A model generated the notes under the pieces. It was not told where the DNA came from, ran no database searches, and was given only the letters and a program-made list of their open reading frames with translations. The translations under genes and the position numbers were made by a program. From assembly GCA_035285595.1 (NCBI GenBank), contig JAYKGV010000059.1, positions 1 through 64,000 on the forward strand: DNA of 64,000 nt, in the 5' to 3' direction. Shown here in pieces: positions 13,944-23,033 of this stretch. Numbering within the stretch: the first letter of the stretch is position 1; each line of letters opens with the position of its first letter. The stretch comes from VGJW01 sp035285595 (GTDB lineage Bacteria; Cyanobacteriota; Sericytochromatia; S15B-MN24; VGJW01).

Positions 13944-16472
13944 TCAGACACCCTGGGCCGGCGCGCCCACACCGGAGCCGACCGGCGGCATCACCGGCGC
14001 CGCAAGAGGCTTTGCGAGCATCCGCATGGTCACCATCGTGACATCATCGAACGGCGCACGCTCCTGACGAAAATCCGTGATCTCATCGGTGAACTGCCGT
14101 AGCAAGGCCGCGGCTCCCTCACGAGCAGCCCGTGCATTGGCATAGATGCGATCCACACCGTAGGTGGCCCCTTGGGGGCTATGCACGTCCTCGAGTCCGT
14201 CTGAGTAGAACAGCAGGGTGTCGCCGACCTTGAGGGTGACCTCGACCTCACGATACTTGAAGCCATTCATCATCCCGAGCGGCGGCCCCTTCGCCAAGAT
14301 CTCGTCCCCGTTCTGCAAGGGGCGCGGCATGCCGCCATTGGCCAGAAGCATCCGTCCCGAGGGCTCCCAGATGGCATAGCAAACAGCGACGAACATGCCT
14401 TCCGCAGGCTTGTTGGCACAGATGATCTCATTCATTCTGGACAGCATTTCGGCTGGGGATGCATGTTCCTTGACGGCCGTTCGGAAACAGGACAATGCAG
14501 TCGTCATGAGCAAAGCCGCAGGCATGCCCTTGCCCGAAACGTCGCCGATGAGCATCCCGAGGCGACCATCCTCGAAGGCCACCACATCGTAAAGATCGCC
14601 CCCGACCTCGAGCGCGGGCGTTGAGCTGCCGAAGACCTCCACTCCGGGCACCGAAGGCATCTGTTTGGGAAGCAAGCCGAGTTGGACCTGCCGGGCAATT
14701 TCCATCTCGTGGCGCAACTTCTCCTGGTCCGCCACCTGGCCGATCAGTCCGATACGGTCCAGACCGATCTGCAGCTGGTCCCCCAGACGTGCGATGAGCT
14801 CCGTATCATCGGGCAGCCATGGCTCACCCGACCTGCGGGGTCCCACCACCACCACGGCCAGAGGCGCCTTGCCCTGCTCGGGCCGGATCACCAGCGTGAG
14901 CCCCTTCTGCTTGCTGTCTGCTCCTCTGCCGACTTCGATGCCCCTCGGTGAGTAGGCTCCTACGTAACGGGGCAACCCGGGTTCGTCGAGTCGCAGAGGC
15001 TTGACCCGATCACTGGAGACCCCCAAGACCCTGCGTGGCAGGAGGTGGGTATCTCCGGGTTCCCGGGTGAACGCCATCAGGTAACGAGGTTGAAAGGCCT
15101 TTTCACACTGCGCCAACAAAGCCTGATAGAGAGGCTCTTTCTTGGTCAGGTTACGGATCGACAGGGTGAACTCGTCGGTGATGAGAGCCGTGTCCGCCCT
15201 CTTGCGTTCGAAGACCGCATCCATCACCACACGCATCTGCCCCAGCAACCAAGGTGTGGACGGCACGACAAGCAAGGTGGCGGCAAGATGAGCCGTGACG
15301 CCATCAAACCCCCATCCGTCGGGCAATCCCCTGCCCAACCAACCGAATCCTCCCGCAGCCGGGGCATAGGCCAGCAGCAACACGACACCGGTGGTCACGA
15401 CGACGGCGGCATTCTCAAGCCTCTCCTGCAGCCAGGCCGGGCGAACCCTCGCCACGATCGCGGCGGTGGTGACGGGAAAGGCTATAAGCAACGGCAAGGA
15501 CAACCCAGTTCCCAGTTCGATCCCCGCCGAGTCCGTAAAGAAATCCAGTACCGCGAACGCAGCCAGCGGCAGCGCCGCCGCCACGAGAGCCTGGAGGATT
15601 TGGCGTGCCTGACCTCGAGCTCCGGGCAGGCTGGACTCGAGGGAGGTCACATACAGATGGCGGATGAGCCACGCCAAACCGAGCAGCACCGGTCCCCACA
15701 CCAGGAAACCGACAAAGGAGATCGTCCATACGAGCTCGGTGGCCTTTCCCTCGCGCGCACTGCCGAACAAGCCGGAAGTCAGGAGGGACAGGATCGTCGC
15801 CATAAGGTAAGGCAGGCCCCGGACGAGCGGAATATCCTTGAGGAGCCGCGGCGGCGCAGGGTAGCTCAGAACCAGATGCACCAACGCGGCGCATAGCCAA
15901 GGCACGGCACCGAGCAGCAAGCCTATGGGGGAGCTTCCTTCTGTCAGGCCTAGCCTGGGCAAAGCCAGGACGAGTACCAAACCTACCGTGGTCATCTGCA
16001 GGGCCACGCCGGCCTCGATGGTTCGCACCAACCGATAGGACGCGACGGCCCCAGCCATACAGAGAGTCGTGAGCCCCAGCAAAGGCAGAATCACCTTGCC
16101 GACGTCAGCCATGGACCACTTCCGGATGATCACGGTGGCCGTGTAGGGCTGCTCTGCGTTGTCCCCAAAGACCAACTCATGCTCGCTGCCCGGTACCGCT
16201 TCGTCGAGAAATTGCTGGGCGTCCCAAGGCCGCTTCACCTCGACTCCGTCGACCTTGGTGAGGAACCGCTGCCCGGACGGAACATCCTTGAGGAGTTCCG
16301 GTCGCTCGGCCTGGCGGACCCCCATGGTTTCCGTGAGCTCGAAACCAGGATGCCCCCGGGAGTCCAGCCAGCCCATCTGGCGAACGATGACCGTCAGGTC
16401 GAGCACGACCACGAGCAAGCCAACGAGCACGAGGCTCGCCAGCGAAAGGGCTTGAGCTGTGGTGGCGCGCAC
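13944..16472 (-). CDS. Membrane-anchored SpoIIE/RsbU-type serine phosphatase
   Basis: An 842-residue signalling protein. Order: a transmembrane helix (about 8-28), a small periplasmic PDZ-like domain (about 45-105, GQRFLTKVDGVEVKRPWDAQ), seven or eight transmembrane helices to about 440, a GAF-like segment, then a PP2C/SpoIIE phosphatase domain from about 590. Metal-binding motifs are GGDLYDVV, GDVSGKGMPAA, SDGLEDV and FDDVTMV. Such enzymes dephosphorylate a STAS anti-anti-sigma factor in partner-switching pathways, and a STAS gene lies 9 bp upstream. The GTG start at 16472 has only a weak ribosome-binding site. The PDZ-plus-membrane sensor suggests it responds to an envelope signal. Confidence 0.9.
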   Translation of the reverse strand: MRATTAQALSLASLVLVGLLVVVLDLTVIVRQMGWLDSRGHPGFELTETMGVRQAERPELLKDVPSGQRFLTKVDGVEVKRPWDAQQFLDEAVPGSEHELVFGDNAEQPYTATVIIRKWSMADVGKVILPLLGLTTLCMAGAVASYRLVRTIEAGVALQMTTVGLVLVLALPRLGLTEGSSPIGLLLGAVPWLCAALVHLVLSYPAPPRLLKDIPLVRGLPYLMATILSLLTSGLFGSAREGKATELVWTISFVGFLVWGPVLLGLAWLIRHLYVTSLESSLPGARGQARQILQALVAAALPLAAFAVLDFFTDSAGIELGTGLSLPLLIAFPVTTAAIVARVRPAWLQERLENAAVVVTTGVVLLLAYAPAAGGFGWLGRGLPDGWGFDGVTAHLAATLLVVPSTPWLLGQMRVVMDAVFERKRADTALITDEFTLSIRNLTKKEPLYQALLAQCEKAFQPRYLMAFTREPGDTHLLPRRVLGVSSDRVKPLRLDEPGLPRYVGAYSPRGIEVGRGADSKQKGLTLVIRPEQGKAPLAVVVVGPRRSGEPWLPDDTELIARLGDQLQIGLDRIGLIGQVADQEKLRHEMEIARQVQLGLLPKQMPSVPGVEVFGSSTPALEVGGDLYDVVAFEDGRLGMLIGDVSGKGMPAALLMTTALSCFRTAVKEHASPAEMLSRMNEIICANKPAEGMFVAVCYAIWEPSGRMLLANGGMPRPLQNGDEILAKGPPLGMMNGFKYREVEVTLKVGDTLLFYSDGLEDVHSPQGATYGVDRIYANARAAREGAAALLRQFTDEITDFRQERAPFDDVTMVTMRMLAKPLAAPVMPPVGSGVGAPAQGV

Positions 16473-16481
16473 GGAAGATGT

Positions 16482-16826
16482 CTAGCGGAGCAAGTCCTCG
16501 ATGGCCTTGTCCTTGGTGTCATAGAACGTGAAGAACGACGGGAAGTCCAGCAGGTCGAAGACCCGATAGACATCCTCGCGCACGCCGGCGGCCACGACCT
16601 TGCCCCCCTTCGCATCCGCAAGGTTGCGGGCCACCAACAAAAGCCCCATGCCCGAGCTGATGATGAACTCCAGACCACTGAAGTCGAAGACCAGCGAAGC
16701 CTGATTGCCGGAGAAGGCATCGCGGATCTTGGCCTCCAGCGTATTCACATCGGCGGGATCGACCCGGCCAGAGACAGCGAGAACATTGAAGGTCTCGTAG
16801 GATTCCTGACGGACGGTGATGGCCAC
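16482..16826 (-). CDS. STAS-domain anti-anti-sigma factor (RsbV/SpoIIAA-like)
   Basis: A 114-residue single-domain protein. The conserved STAS core FDFSGLEFIISSGMGLLL includes the Ser pair of which one is normally phosphorylated by an RsbW-type kinase. When dephosphorylated it would bind the kinase and release a sigma factor or other target. GTG start at 16826 preceded by AAGGAG with 7-nt spacing. The adjacent phosphatase is the expected activator; the kinase is not in the window. It follows the large peptidase/propeller gene with a 65-bp gap. Confidence 0.93.
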   Translation of the reverse strand: MAITVRQESYETFNVLAVSGRVDPADVNTLEAKIRDAFSGNQASLVFDFSGLEFIISSGMGLLLVARNLADAKGGKVVAAGVREDVYRVFDLLDFPSFFTFYDTKDKAIEDLLR

Positions 16827-16891
16827 GACTTTGCTCCTTGGAAAACTGATGCCGAGGTCAACCTACCCTCGGGCCGATGAGTTACACGCCG

Positions 16892-19800
16892 CTAGAAGTT
16901 GGCCCCTATGCCGAGAATGAGCTGGTGCCCCCCCAGGACAGGGTGAAAGCCCCGGCCGTATCCCAGGCGAAACTGGGAGGGAATGCCCTGAGCGAGGGTG
17001 ACGTGGGTCCGGAACTCGAGACCGGCCCCCACCATGTCCTGGGACTGCGCCCACACGTTCCAGACACGCGCCCAGTCGATAAACGGTGCCAGAGACAGAC
17101 GCTCGAGAAAGACCGGGACCGTGCCGGGACCTGCCATGAGCTCACCCAGGGGCACGCGCCATTCAAGCGAGGCCATGGCGGCGTGCCGGCCTACCGGAGT
17201 TTCATTCCGCACCCCGTAACCCCGCAGCGGTAGCCTGCGGTCCGGGGAGTCCTGCAGCACCCTTAGATCCTGCAAATCAAACAGCGCCGTACTGGTCGCC
17301 CGCCCCAGGAGCAGGTTGGTGTTGGGGTCCTGGGTCACGCCGGCCCCGAGGTCTGCGGCATACCAGCCGAAGTTGTTGAGCGCATAGGGCACATCGTCCC
17401 TATCGTCGAACAGGGTACCGGCAAAGCCTCGAAAGGCAACGACCTGCCTCCCGGGAAGCGGGAGGTATCTGCGCCAGTCGGCGAAGGCCCGGCTGTAGCC
17501 CAGCGTGCTGCCGAGCGAAACCGCACCGGCCGCGAGCTGCGGCAAGGTACGTTCGAGCCCGACGTTCCAGAGCGTTCCGTCCGTGGTGCTGATCGGCCGA
17601 CCCGGCCTGAAGGCGGAGTTGCCCATAACGTTGAAGCGGGCAAGGTAGAAGTCTGTCGGCGGAGTCGTGACCGGTACCAATGCGGCGAATGCATCGCCCG
17701 AGGTCGTGTTCAGGCGGCCCTCGACAAGCACGGCATCCGGCACGCTCTGCGAGGCAATCATCACCGAGCTGCCGATGCGTTTCCACTCGACACCGAACTT
17801 GGTGGTGAGCCCGTCCATCCACGGATTGATGAGGGGCGAGGGCGGCGGATCGAGTTGCACGCTTCCCACCAGCGTATGCGTGGTGCGAACCTGATACAAC
17901 GTGGGAGTCGTCAGGTCATTGGGTTGGTATTGGGCCAGCAAGCCACCTTGGCCGTCGACCAGGAGCAAGGGCTGGTTGATGCGTCCGCCGTTGACCGTGA
18001 GGGAGGGCTCGGAGACTTGCACATACGAAAGCCCCAGGGTCGGGTCGAGGACGTCGTTCTGGTACGCCGCCTGGATGAAGGGCGTGACAGGGGTGTCCGG
18101 CACGAAGGACGACGTCAAGCCAAGGCTTGCGAACCAGAAATGGCGGCGAAGGGCATCCTCGCCGTACCCTCTGACGGCCATGTAGCTGCCGAATCCCCCA
18201 AGTTCACCGCCAGGCAGGCGCAGGTCGCGCAACAGTGTATTGTTGCTGTGGTCGAAGAAAGCAAAGGGCCATACGAGTCGGGGCTGCAGCGACTGCAGGG
18301 GGTTGTAGTCGCCCTCTGCCAAAACCGGCGAGGCGACGGTGGCAGAGGCGGCAGTCGCCGGACGCAGAGGCCGCACCACGGCAGGATCTCCAGCCAGCTT
18401 CCTGAAGACTCCCTCCCCCCGCTCCCGGGTCTCTGGCTGGAATTTCGCCGGGAGAAACGGCATGACGTGGATGTCGTAACCGGCGACCCCATAGTCCACG
18501 TATGCCAGCTGCCGGCCGTCCGGGCTGACCTCGGGATCAAAGGCCCCGCCCAGCACGTTGGTGACCTGAAAGCGAGCACCGTCGGCCAGTCGCAGGGCGT
18601 GCAGATTCATGACCCCGGTCCGGTCGCTGGCAAAGAGCAGCCACTTGCCGTCCGGCGAGAAGGATGGGGCAATCTGCACGGCATCATCGGGAGCAACCGG
18701 CTTGAGTGTGCGTGTCTCGGCATCCAGCCACACGAGGTTGGTCCGACCCTCCGTCCATTGGACCACCACTGCACGCCGACCGTCGGGGTGCCAGGCCGGA
18801 CTGGCGAAACTTCCAAGCATGGGCCCCTTTAGGCGCCAAAGGAGCTTGCCGTCAGGGTCCAACATCCCAAGATCGTTGCGTCCCCCGCCATTGAGCACCA
18901 CGAGCGTCCGCCCATCAGGGTGGGGTGCAGGACACGAAGCACGCAAGCCGCGGGTCAAAGGCTTTGACTTGCTCTCGAAGAAGTCGTGCCTAAAAGAGTC
19001 ATTGAAACCCGTCAGGCGGGTGTTCTCTCCCGTCCCGTACGACACCAGACCCTTGCCGCCCGGGACAATCCGGAAATCCTTGCGTGATGACTTGGCCAGC
19101 ACGAACTCTTGGTTACCACTGGGAAGGTGTTGACGTACGACTCCCGCATCCCCTTCGAGAGGAGATTGCGTGAAGAGCAAGGTCTCGGCGTCGAGCCAGT
19201 GAGGGTGACGATGATTGCGTCCGGTCGTGGTGACGGCACGCGACGTGGTCACGGGACGACGGCGGATCGCTTCGACCTGGGTCTCGTAGCGTTCCCTGAA
19301 AAAGGCGATAGCCTCGTCCCACAGCTGGTACATCGGCTTGCCCGTGGCCCTCAATGAGGCCAGGTTGATGCCCCCCCAGGGAAACTCCCCCAGCCGATCA
19401 CTGATGCGGACCGCCTGTTCCACGCCCCCCTTGGCCGAAAGGTACTTGTGGAAGATGGTTCCGTAGGAGTACAAGGCCCCGCCTGGTGCCCACTCCAGTG
19501 CGTAGTTTCCAGAAGCCTTGTCGATGCTGAAGGGCGCACCTTCCAGAAACTGTCTCCGCAGGACCATGTCGAACTGGCCTTCGAGGGCACGACCACCCCC
19601 GGTGAGCGCGCTCTCCTGGAAGACGGCAAGGCCTTCCTTCAGGAAATTGGGCAGGAAGTCCAGCTGCAACAGCACGGCAAACTCGGGAAACAGGAAGCGC
19701 AGCAAAGAGGCATTGATCCAGCCGTTGATCTGCCCCGGCCCCGTGGCCGACCGCAGGTGCAGCACATGCGTATACTCGTGCGCGATCACCATCTTGAGCC

Positions 19801-20200
19801 AGTTGTCGTAGCGCCCGACATACCAGTCTTCCTCGGGGCTGGGCGGCGTCACCCAGAAAGTCAGCGACGAGTCCGGGTAGGGTGTGGCAAAGCCATTGGT
19901 GGTGTCCTCGGTATCGAGGATGGTCACGTGGGTCCGATCATCTTCACGCCGGAACAGCGGACCCAGGACCTCATGGCTCTCTTCGGCGTACTGGGCGGCC
20001 TTGAGCGCGACTTCCCGGAGCTCGGCCGGATAGTGAACCCAGAAGTGGGCCGTCGTGAGGGTGCGCCACTCTCCTCCGGCGGGCACGAAGTCTGCAGCCC
20101 AGGCCGGCAGGGATCCGAGACACGAAATCACAAGGGCCGCGCCCGCGATGACGGGCCGACACCAGGACCTGCGCACCCGGGACAAGGGCAGTTCTCCCAA
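16892..20200 (-). CDS. Peptidase MA-like / beta-propeller / outer-membrane barrel protein (paralogue A)
   Basis: A 1102-residue exported protein. A signal peptide ends near AWA-AD (residue 36). Residues about 45-230 form a gluzincin-like metallopeptidase domain with HEYTH at 141-145 and a downstream EGLA glutamate. Residues about 330-640 contain TolB/WD40-like propeller repeats (SPDGKWLLFASDRTG, SPDGRQLAYV). The remainder resembles a surface-antigen barrel and ends in LGIGANF with terminal Phe. It should sit in the outer membrane with the peptidase and propeller in the periplasm or outside. Start TTG at 20200; a GTG at 20176 is an alternative. It shares this architecture with the protein at 43874-46879. 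Substrate unknown. Confidence 0.85.
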   Translation of the reverse strand: MGELPLSRVRRSWCRPVIAGAALVISCLGSLPAWAADFVPAGGEWRTLTTAHFWVHYPAELREVALKAAQYAEESHEVLGPLFRREDDRTHVTILDTEDTTNGFATPYPDSSLTFWVTPPSPEEDWYVGRYDNWLKMVIAHEYTHVLHLRSATGPGQINGWINASLLRFLFPEFAVLLQLDFLPNFLKEGLAVFQESALTGGGRALEGQFDMVLRRQFLEGAPFSIDKASGNYALEWAPGGALYSYGTIFHKYLSAKGGVEQAVRISDRLGEFPWGGINLASLRATGKPMYQLWDEAIAFFRERYETQVEAIRRRPVTTSRAVTTTGRNHRHPHWLDAETLLFTQSPLEGDAGVVRQHLPSGNQEFVLAKSSRKDFRIVPGGKGLVSYGTGENTRLTGFNDSFRHDFFESKSKPLTRGLRASCPAPHPDGRTLVVLNGGGRNDLGMLDPDGKLLWRLKGPMLGSFASPAWHPDGRRAVVVQWTEGRTNLVWLDAETRTLKPVAPDDAVQIAPSFSPDGKWLLFASDRTGVMNLHALRLADGARFQVTNVLGGAFDPEVSPDGRQLAYVDYGVAGYDIHVMPFLPAKFQPETRERGEGVFRKLAGDPAVVRPLRPATAASATVASPVLAEGDYNPLQSLQPRLVWPFAFFDHSNNTLLRDLRLPGGELGGFGSYMAVRGYGEDALRRHFWFASLGLTSSFVPDTPVTPFIQAAYQNDVLDPTLGLSYVQVSEPSLTVNGGRINQPLLLVDGQGGLLAQYQPNDLTTPTLYQVRTTHTLVGSVQLDPPPSPLINPWMDGLTTKFGVEWKRIGSSVMIASQSVPDAVLVEGRLNTTSGDAFAALVPVTTPPTDFYLARFNVMGNSAFRPGRPISTTDGTLWNVGLERTLPQLAAGAVSLGSTLGYSRAFADWRRYLPLPGRQVVAFRGFAGTLFDDRDDVPYALNNFGWYAADLGAGVTQDPNTNLLLGRATSTALFDLQDLRVLQDSPDRRLPLRGYGVRNETPVGRHAAMASLEWRVPLGELMAGPGTVPVFLERLSLAPFIDWARVWNVWAQSQDMVGAGLEFRTHVTLAQGIPSQFRLGYGRGFHPVLGGHQLILGIGANF

Positions 20201-20253
20201 TCAACCTGTCCAGTTTAGCCCTTCTCGAGCATAACGGCGCATCCACGGCGAAA

Positions 20254-20282
20254 TTGACCAATCCTTGATGTCCTCTTTACCG
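20254..20282 (+). promoter_or_regulatory. Weak candidate promoter for the Gly/Ala-rich gene
   Basis: TTGACC at 20254-20259 and TTACCG at 20277-20282 with 17-bp spacing, about 33 bp before the ATG at 20315. The -35 is good, the -10 poor. Confidence 0.3.
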
Positions 20283-20314
20283 CTTCGAGTCCAGCCCGCA
20301 GGTACAACACCTCC

Positions 20315-21625
20315 ATGGATGCCGCTCGTTCACGGCCGACCGCAGTTCCCCCGCTGCTGGCGCAACTGCGTGACGCGGTGGGCCGTCCCCGGAGCACCGG
20401 GACGACCCGATGGCAGACCGAACACGCGAAGGACCGCCGCTCGGACGGAACCATCCAAACTCCCGCACCCGGTGTCCTGATGGCGTCGGGGCATCTCGAG
20501 GCCTGGCGCCATGACGGACTTTCGGCCCGTGCAGAAGGACGGCACGAGGGCTCGCTCGTTCACGCGGAAGGTACGGCTTGGGCCAACGCGACCTTCGATG
20601 CCGGGATTCGTCTCGTGGGCGCCCTTGCTGCGGTGCCGGGAATGGCCGTGGCGGCAGGAGCCGCCGAGGTGCAAGCCACAGCGAAAGTCGAAGGCGGTGC
20701 GGTCGGCAAGGCCAAGGTGGGCCGCAGCCTGTTCTCGATCGATGGTTTCCTGCACGCCGTGGGCGAGGTGGGTGCGAGAGCCCGAGCTGCCGGGGTGGCC
20801 CTGCTTGGCATCGACAGTCTGGGCCTGCCGGGCTTCGAGTTCGGCGGGGCCGCCGAAGGCATGGCCGGGGCGCAGGGGACGGGGCGTGCGGGCTTGGCCG
20901 TCTCGTTACTGGGCCTGATCCGAGTTCAGGTCCGGGGATTGGCCCAGGGGATCGCCGGGGCAGCAGGTGTCGCGGGCGGCCACCTGAAGTTCCGGGACGG
21001 CGACCTGTCGGTCGGCTTCGGGGCGGGCGGAGCCGCGGGGGTGGGCGGCGGCCTTGGAACCGAGGTGACAGTAGGCCTAGGCAAGATCCCCAAGGGCATC
21101 CTGCAGACGACCGTGGCGCCCATCCTCCAGTTGCCGATGTTTGCCCTGAACACCCTCGGCAAGGCGCTCGGCATCAAACCGCCCGAAGGCCGCGAAATGC
21201 CCGTGCTGGGCGACTGGGGCCGCTGGGCGGCGCATAGCGTCGAACAAGGAACAAAGGCCGTCGGCGAGGGACTGACGGAGATCGTGGAGGATGTCGGGGC
21301 CGTGGCGAAGGTCGTGGGGGGAGCCGTGACCGAAGGAGTCACAGGCCTCGCCAAGGGCGTGGGCCAGGCGGCCGAAGCGCTGGGTGGGGCGGTCGTCGGA
21401 GTCGTCGAGGGTATCGGCAAGGGCCTCGCGGCCGTCGGTGGGGGCATCGCAGATGCCTTGGGCAGCCTCTTCGGGAGCAAGAAGAGTCCGTCATCTGACA
21501 GCGCGAAGCAGGAACGCCGGCCCCCGGTGGCAGGGCAGCACGCCAGGACCGCCGATAGCCTTACGACGCCCGAGGCTGTTGCACCGGGACACGTGTTGCT
21601 GCTCGGGGAACGTCGAACCCTTTGA
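20315..21625 (+). CDS. Gly/Ala-rich repetitive protein, unknown
   Basis: A 436-residue protein. After a basic N-terminus of about 55 residues, the body alternates Gly/Ala with charged and hydrophobic residues in imperfect blocks (GVGARARAAGVALLG, GFGAGGAAGVGGG), then a helical amphipathic segment from about 300 (VGEGLTEIVEDVGAVAKVVGG and relatives) and a polar tail. There is no signal peptide. Similar Gly/Ala-alternating regions occur in large secreted or toxin-like proteins, but I cannot assign a family. It is followed 67 bp later by a predicted cysteine peptidase with its own strong ribosome-binding site, so the two probably act together. Confidence 0.65.
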   Translation: MDAARSRPTAVPPLLAQLRDAVGRPRSTGTTRWQTEHAKDRRSDGTIQTPAPGVLMASGHLEAWRHDGLSARAEGRHEGSLVHAEGTAWANATFDAGIRLVGALAAVPGMAVAAGAAEVQATAKVEGGAVGKAKVGRSLFSIDGFLHAVGEVGARARAAGVALLGIDSLGLPGFEFGGAAEGMAGAQGTGRAGLAVSLLGLIRVQVRGLAQGIAGAAGVAGGHLKFRDGDLSVGFGAGGAAGVGGGLGTEVTVGLGKIPKGILQTTVAPILQLPMFALNTLGKALGIKPPEGREMPVLGDWGRWAAHSVEQGTKAVGEGLTEIVEDVGAVAKVVGGAVTEGVTGLAKGVGQAAEALGGAVVGVVEGIGKGLAAVGGGIADALGSLFGSKKSPSSDSAKQERRPPVAGQHARTADSLTTPEAVAPGHVLLLGERRTL

Positions 21626-21692
21626 CTTCGTAACGACAACCACTAGGTCTACTTTCTTTGCCTACGGGTATGGACCCCTTGGAGGACCAAAC

Positions 21693-22952
21693 GTGGGCAA
21701 CAACATTTGGAATCCATTTGCCGGATTTGGTGGTGCCAGCCGTCCAGGGACCGGCAGTCTGGCCTCCCGGACAGGCTTGCCACAGCTGGCCGGCACGGCC
21801 CAACCGGAAAAACCGGAGGCACCAGCCACCCGCGACAACGTGAAGGTGAACAAGTCCACCACAGGGCCCCTTAGTCGGCCCGTCAGTCTCAATCGGCTCT
21901 TGACGATTTTCCAAAATAGACCGCAGGTTCTTGAGCTCTTGGTCTCGTTGGAGAAGCAAGGCGTTCTTTCGGCCAATGACATGGCGGGCGTCTCGGTGGC
22001 TCAGAACCTCGCCCTCTTGGTGGCGACCCCAGCCAGCAGATCAAGCAAAATTACAGGCCCCTTGGGCAAGACGGCCGGCCTCGACTTTGCCAGCCATGTC
22101 ATCGAACATCTCGCCAAACCAGATGACATATTCCAAGGCGAGGCAACCAAGACCTGCACGGTGACGGTCGCTCAGGCCGTCTTCGCGGCGAGACATCCGG
22201 CCGACTACGCCCGCATGGTTCGCGAGCTCGTTCAGGACGGCCAATCGAAGACAAGGAAAGGTGATGTCGTCACGACGGATGGAAGAGGCTTCAAGACAAA
22301 TGAAGGCAGGGACCCCGTCGAGGATTTGCTGCAGGAAAGTCTGATGACCTTCGCCCAGAATAGGTTTCCGGCCGAGGGCGAACAGCGGGCCGGCAGGGTC
22401 TACTCTTCTACGGCGAAGCGGGGTGGCACGGAACAAGCTTCACTCTCAGACTCCCAACGCAATCTGGCACTTACTGACCACCAGTACGGTCAGGTCCTCA
22501 AAAGCCTTACGAGTGAGAATTACTTGCCCGTCAGTTTCAAGCCTGTAGGCCCTTTGCCCGATCGAACGTCAGAGGCCCGTCACCTTCTTCGCCAACTCGA
22601 CGTGATGAGAGAAGCGGCGGAGCGAGGCCCCGTGCCGCTGGGTGTCGCGGGTCACTCCTTGACATCGCTGGATGACCTGGGTCACGCGGTCGCACTCAAG
22701 TCCATGAAGATCGAGCCCGAGACAGAAACGCGGCTGCGCGCACTTCTCGATGCAGGAGAGCTGGACAGGGAAACCTTCTGGGATTTGTGGAGCGAGGGGA
22801 GTCAAGCAGAGATCTTTGACCCGGCCACGGGCGAAACCTCTCTTGAGAAGGGCAGCTTCCTGAAGGAGGTGGAAGTCTATTTCATTTCTCATGACAGTGC
22901 TGTTCTTCTGCCGGATTACTCTGCGATTGAGCGTCACAAACGATTGGGCTAA
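21693..22952 (+). CDS. Predicted papain-like cysteine peptidase-fold protein
   Basis: A 419-residue protein, translated from GTG at 21693, placed 7 nt after a strong GGAGG; longer upstream extensions run through the previous gene. Residues 1-70 are Pro/Gly-rich and disordered-looking. In the globular part the ordered triplet Cys155 (KTCTVTVAQ), His331 (LGHAVAL) and Asp376 (IFDPATGE) has the Cys...His...Asp order and local sequence style of papain-like/C39-like peptidases; the segment after Cys155 (AARHPADYARMVREL) resembles proteins I recall from Myxococcota. The codon usage is somewhat less GC-rich than its neighbours. No signal peptide. Peptidase activity is inference. Confidence 0.6.
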   Translation: MGNNIWNPFAGFGGASRPGTGSLASRTGLPQLAGTAQPEKPEAPATRDNVKVNKSTTGPLSRPVSLNRLLTIFQNRPQVLELLVSLEKQGVLSANDMAGVSVAQNLALLVATPASRSSKITGPLGKTAGLDFASHVIEHLAKPDDIFQGEATKTCTVTVAQAVFAARHPADYARMVRELVQDGQSKTRKGDVVTTDGRGFKTNEGRDPVEDLLQESLMTFAQNRFPAEGEQRAGRVYSSTAKRGGTEQASLSDSQRNLALTDHQYGQVLKSLTSENYLPVSFKPVGPLPDRTSEARHLLRQLDVMREAAERGPVPLGVAGHSLTSLDDLGHAVALKSMKIEPETETRLRALLDAGELDRETFWDLWSEGSQAEIFDPATGETSLEKGSFLKEVEVYFISHDSAVLLPDYSAIERHKRLG

Positions 22953-23033
22953 GGGGAGACTGTCCGGTCTTGGGCGTTGCTGGAGGCGCCGGGCCCTGCT
23001 TGGGGCACGTGTAGGGTCTGGCCCTGGAGCAGC

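Noticed and set aside
20926..21639. 237-codon minus-strand frame opposite the Gly/Ala-rich gene
   Set aside because: Pro/Ser-rich mirror of GC-rich coding sequence on the other strand.
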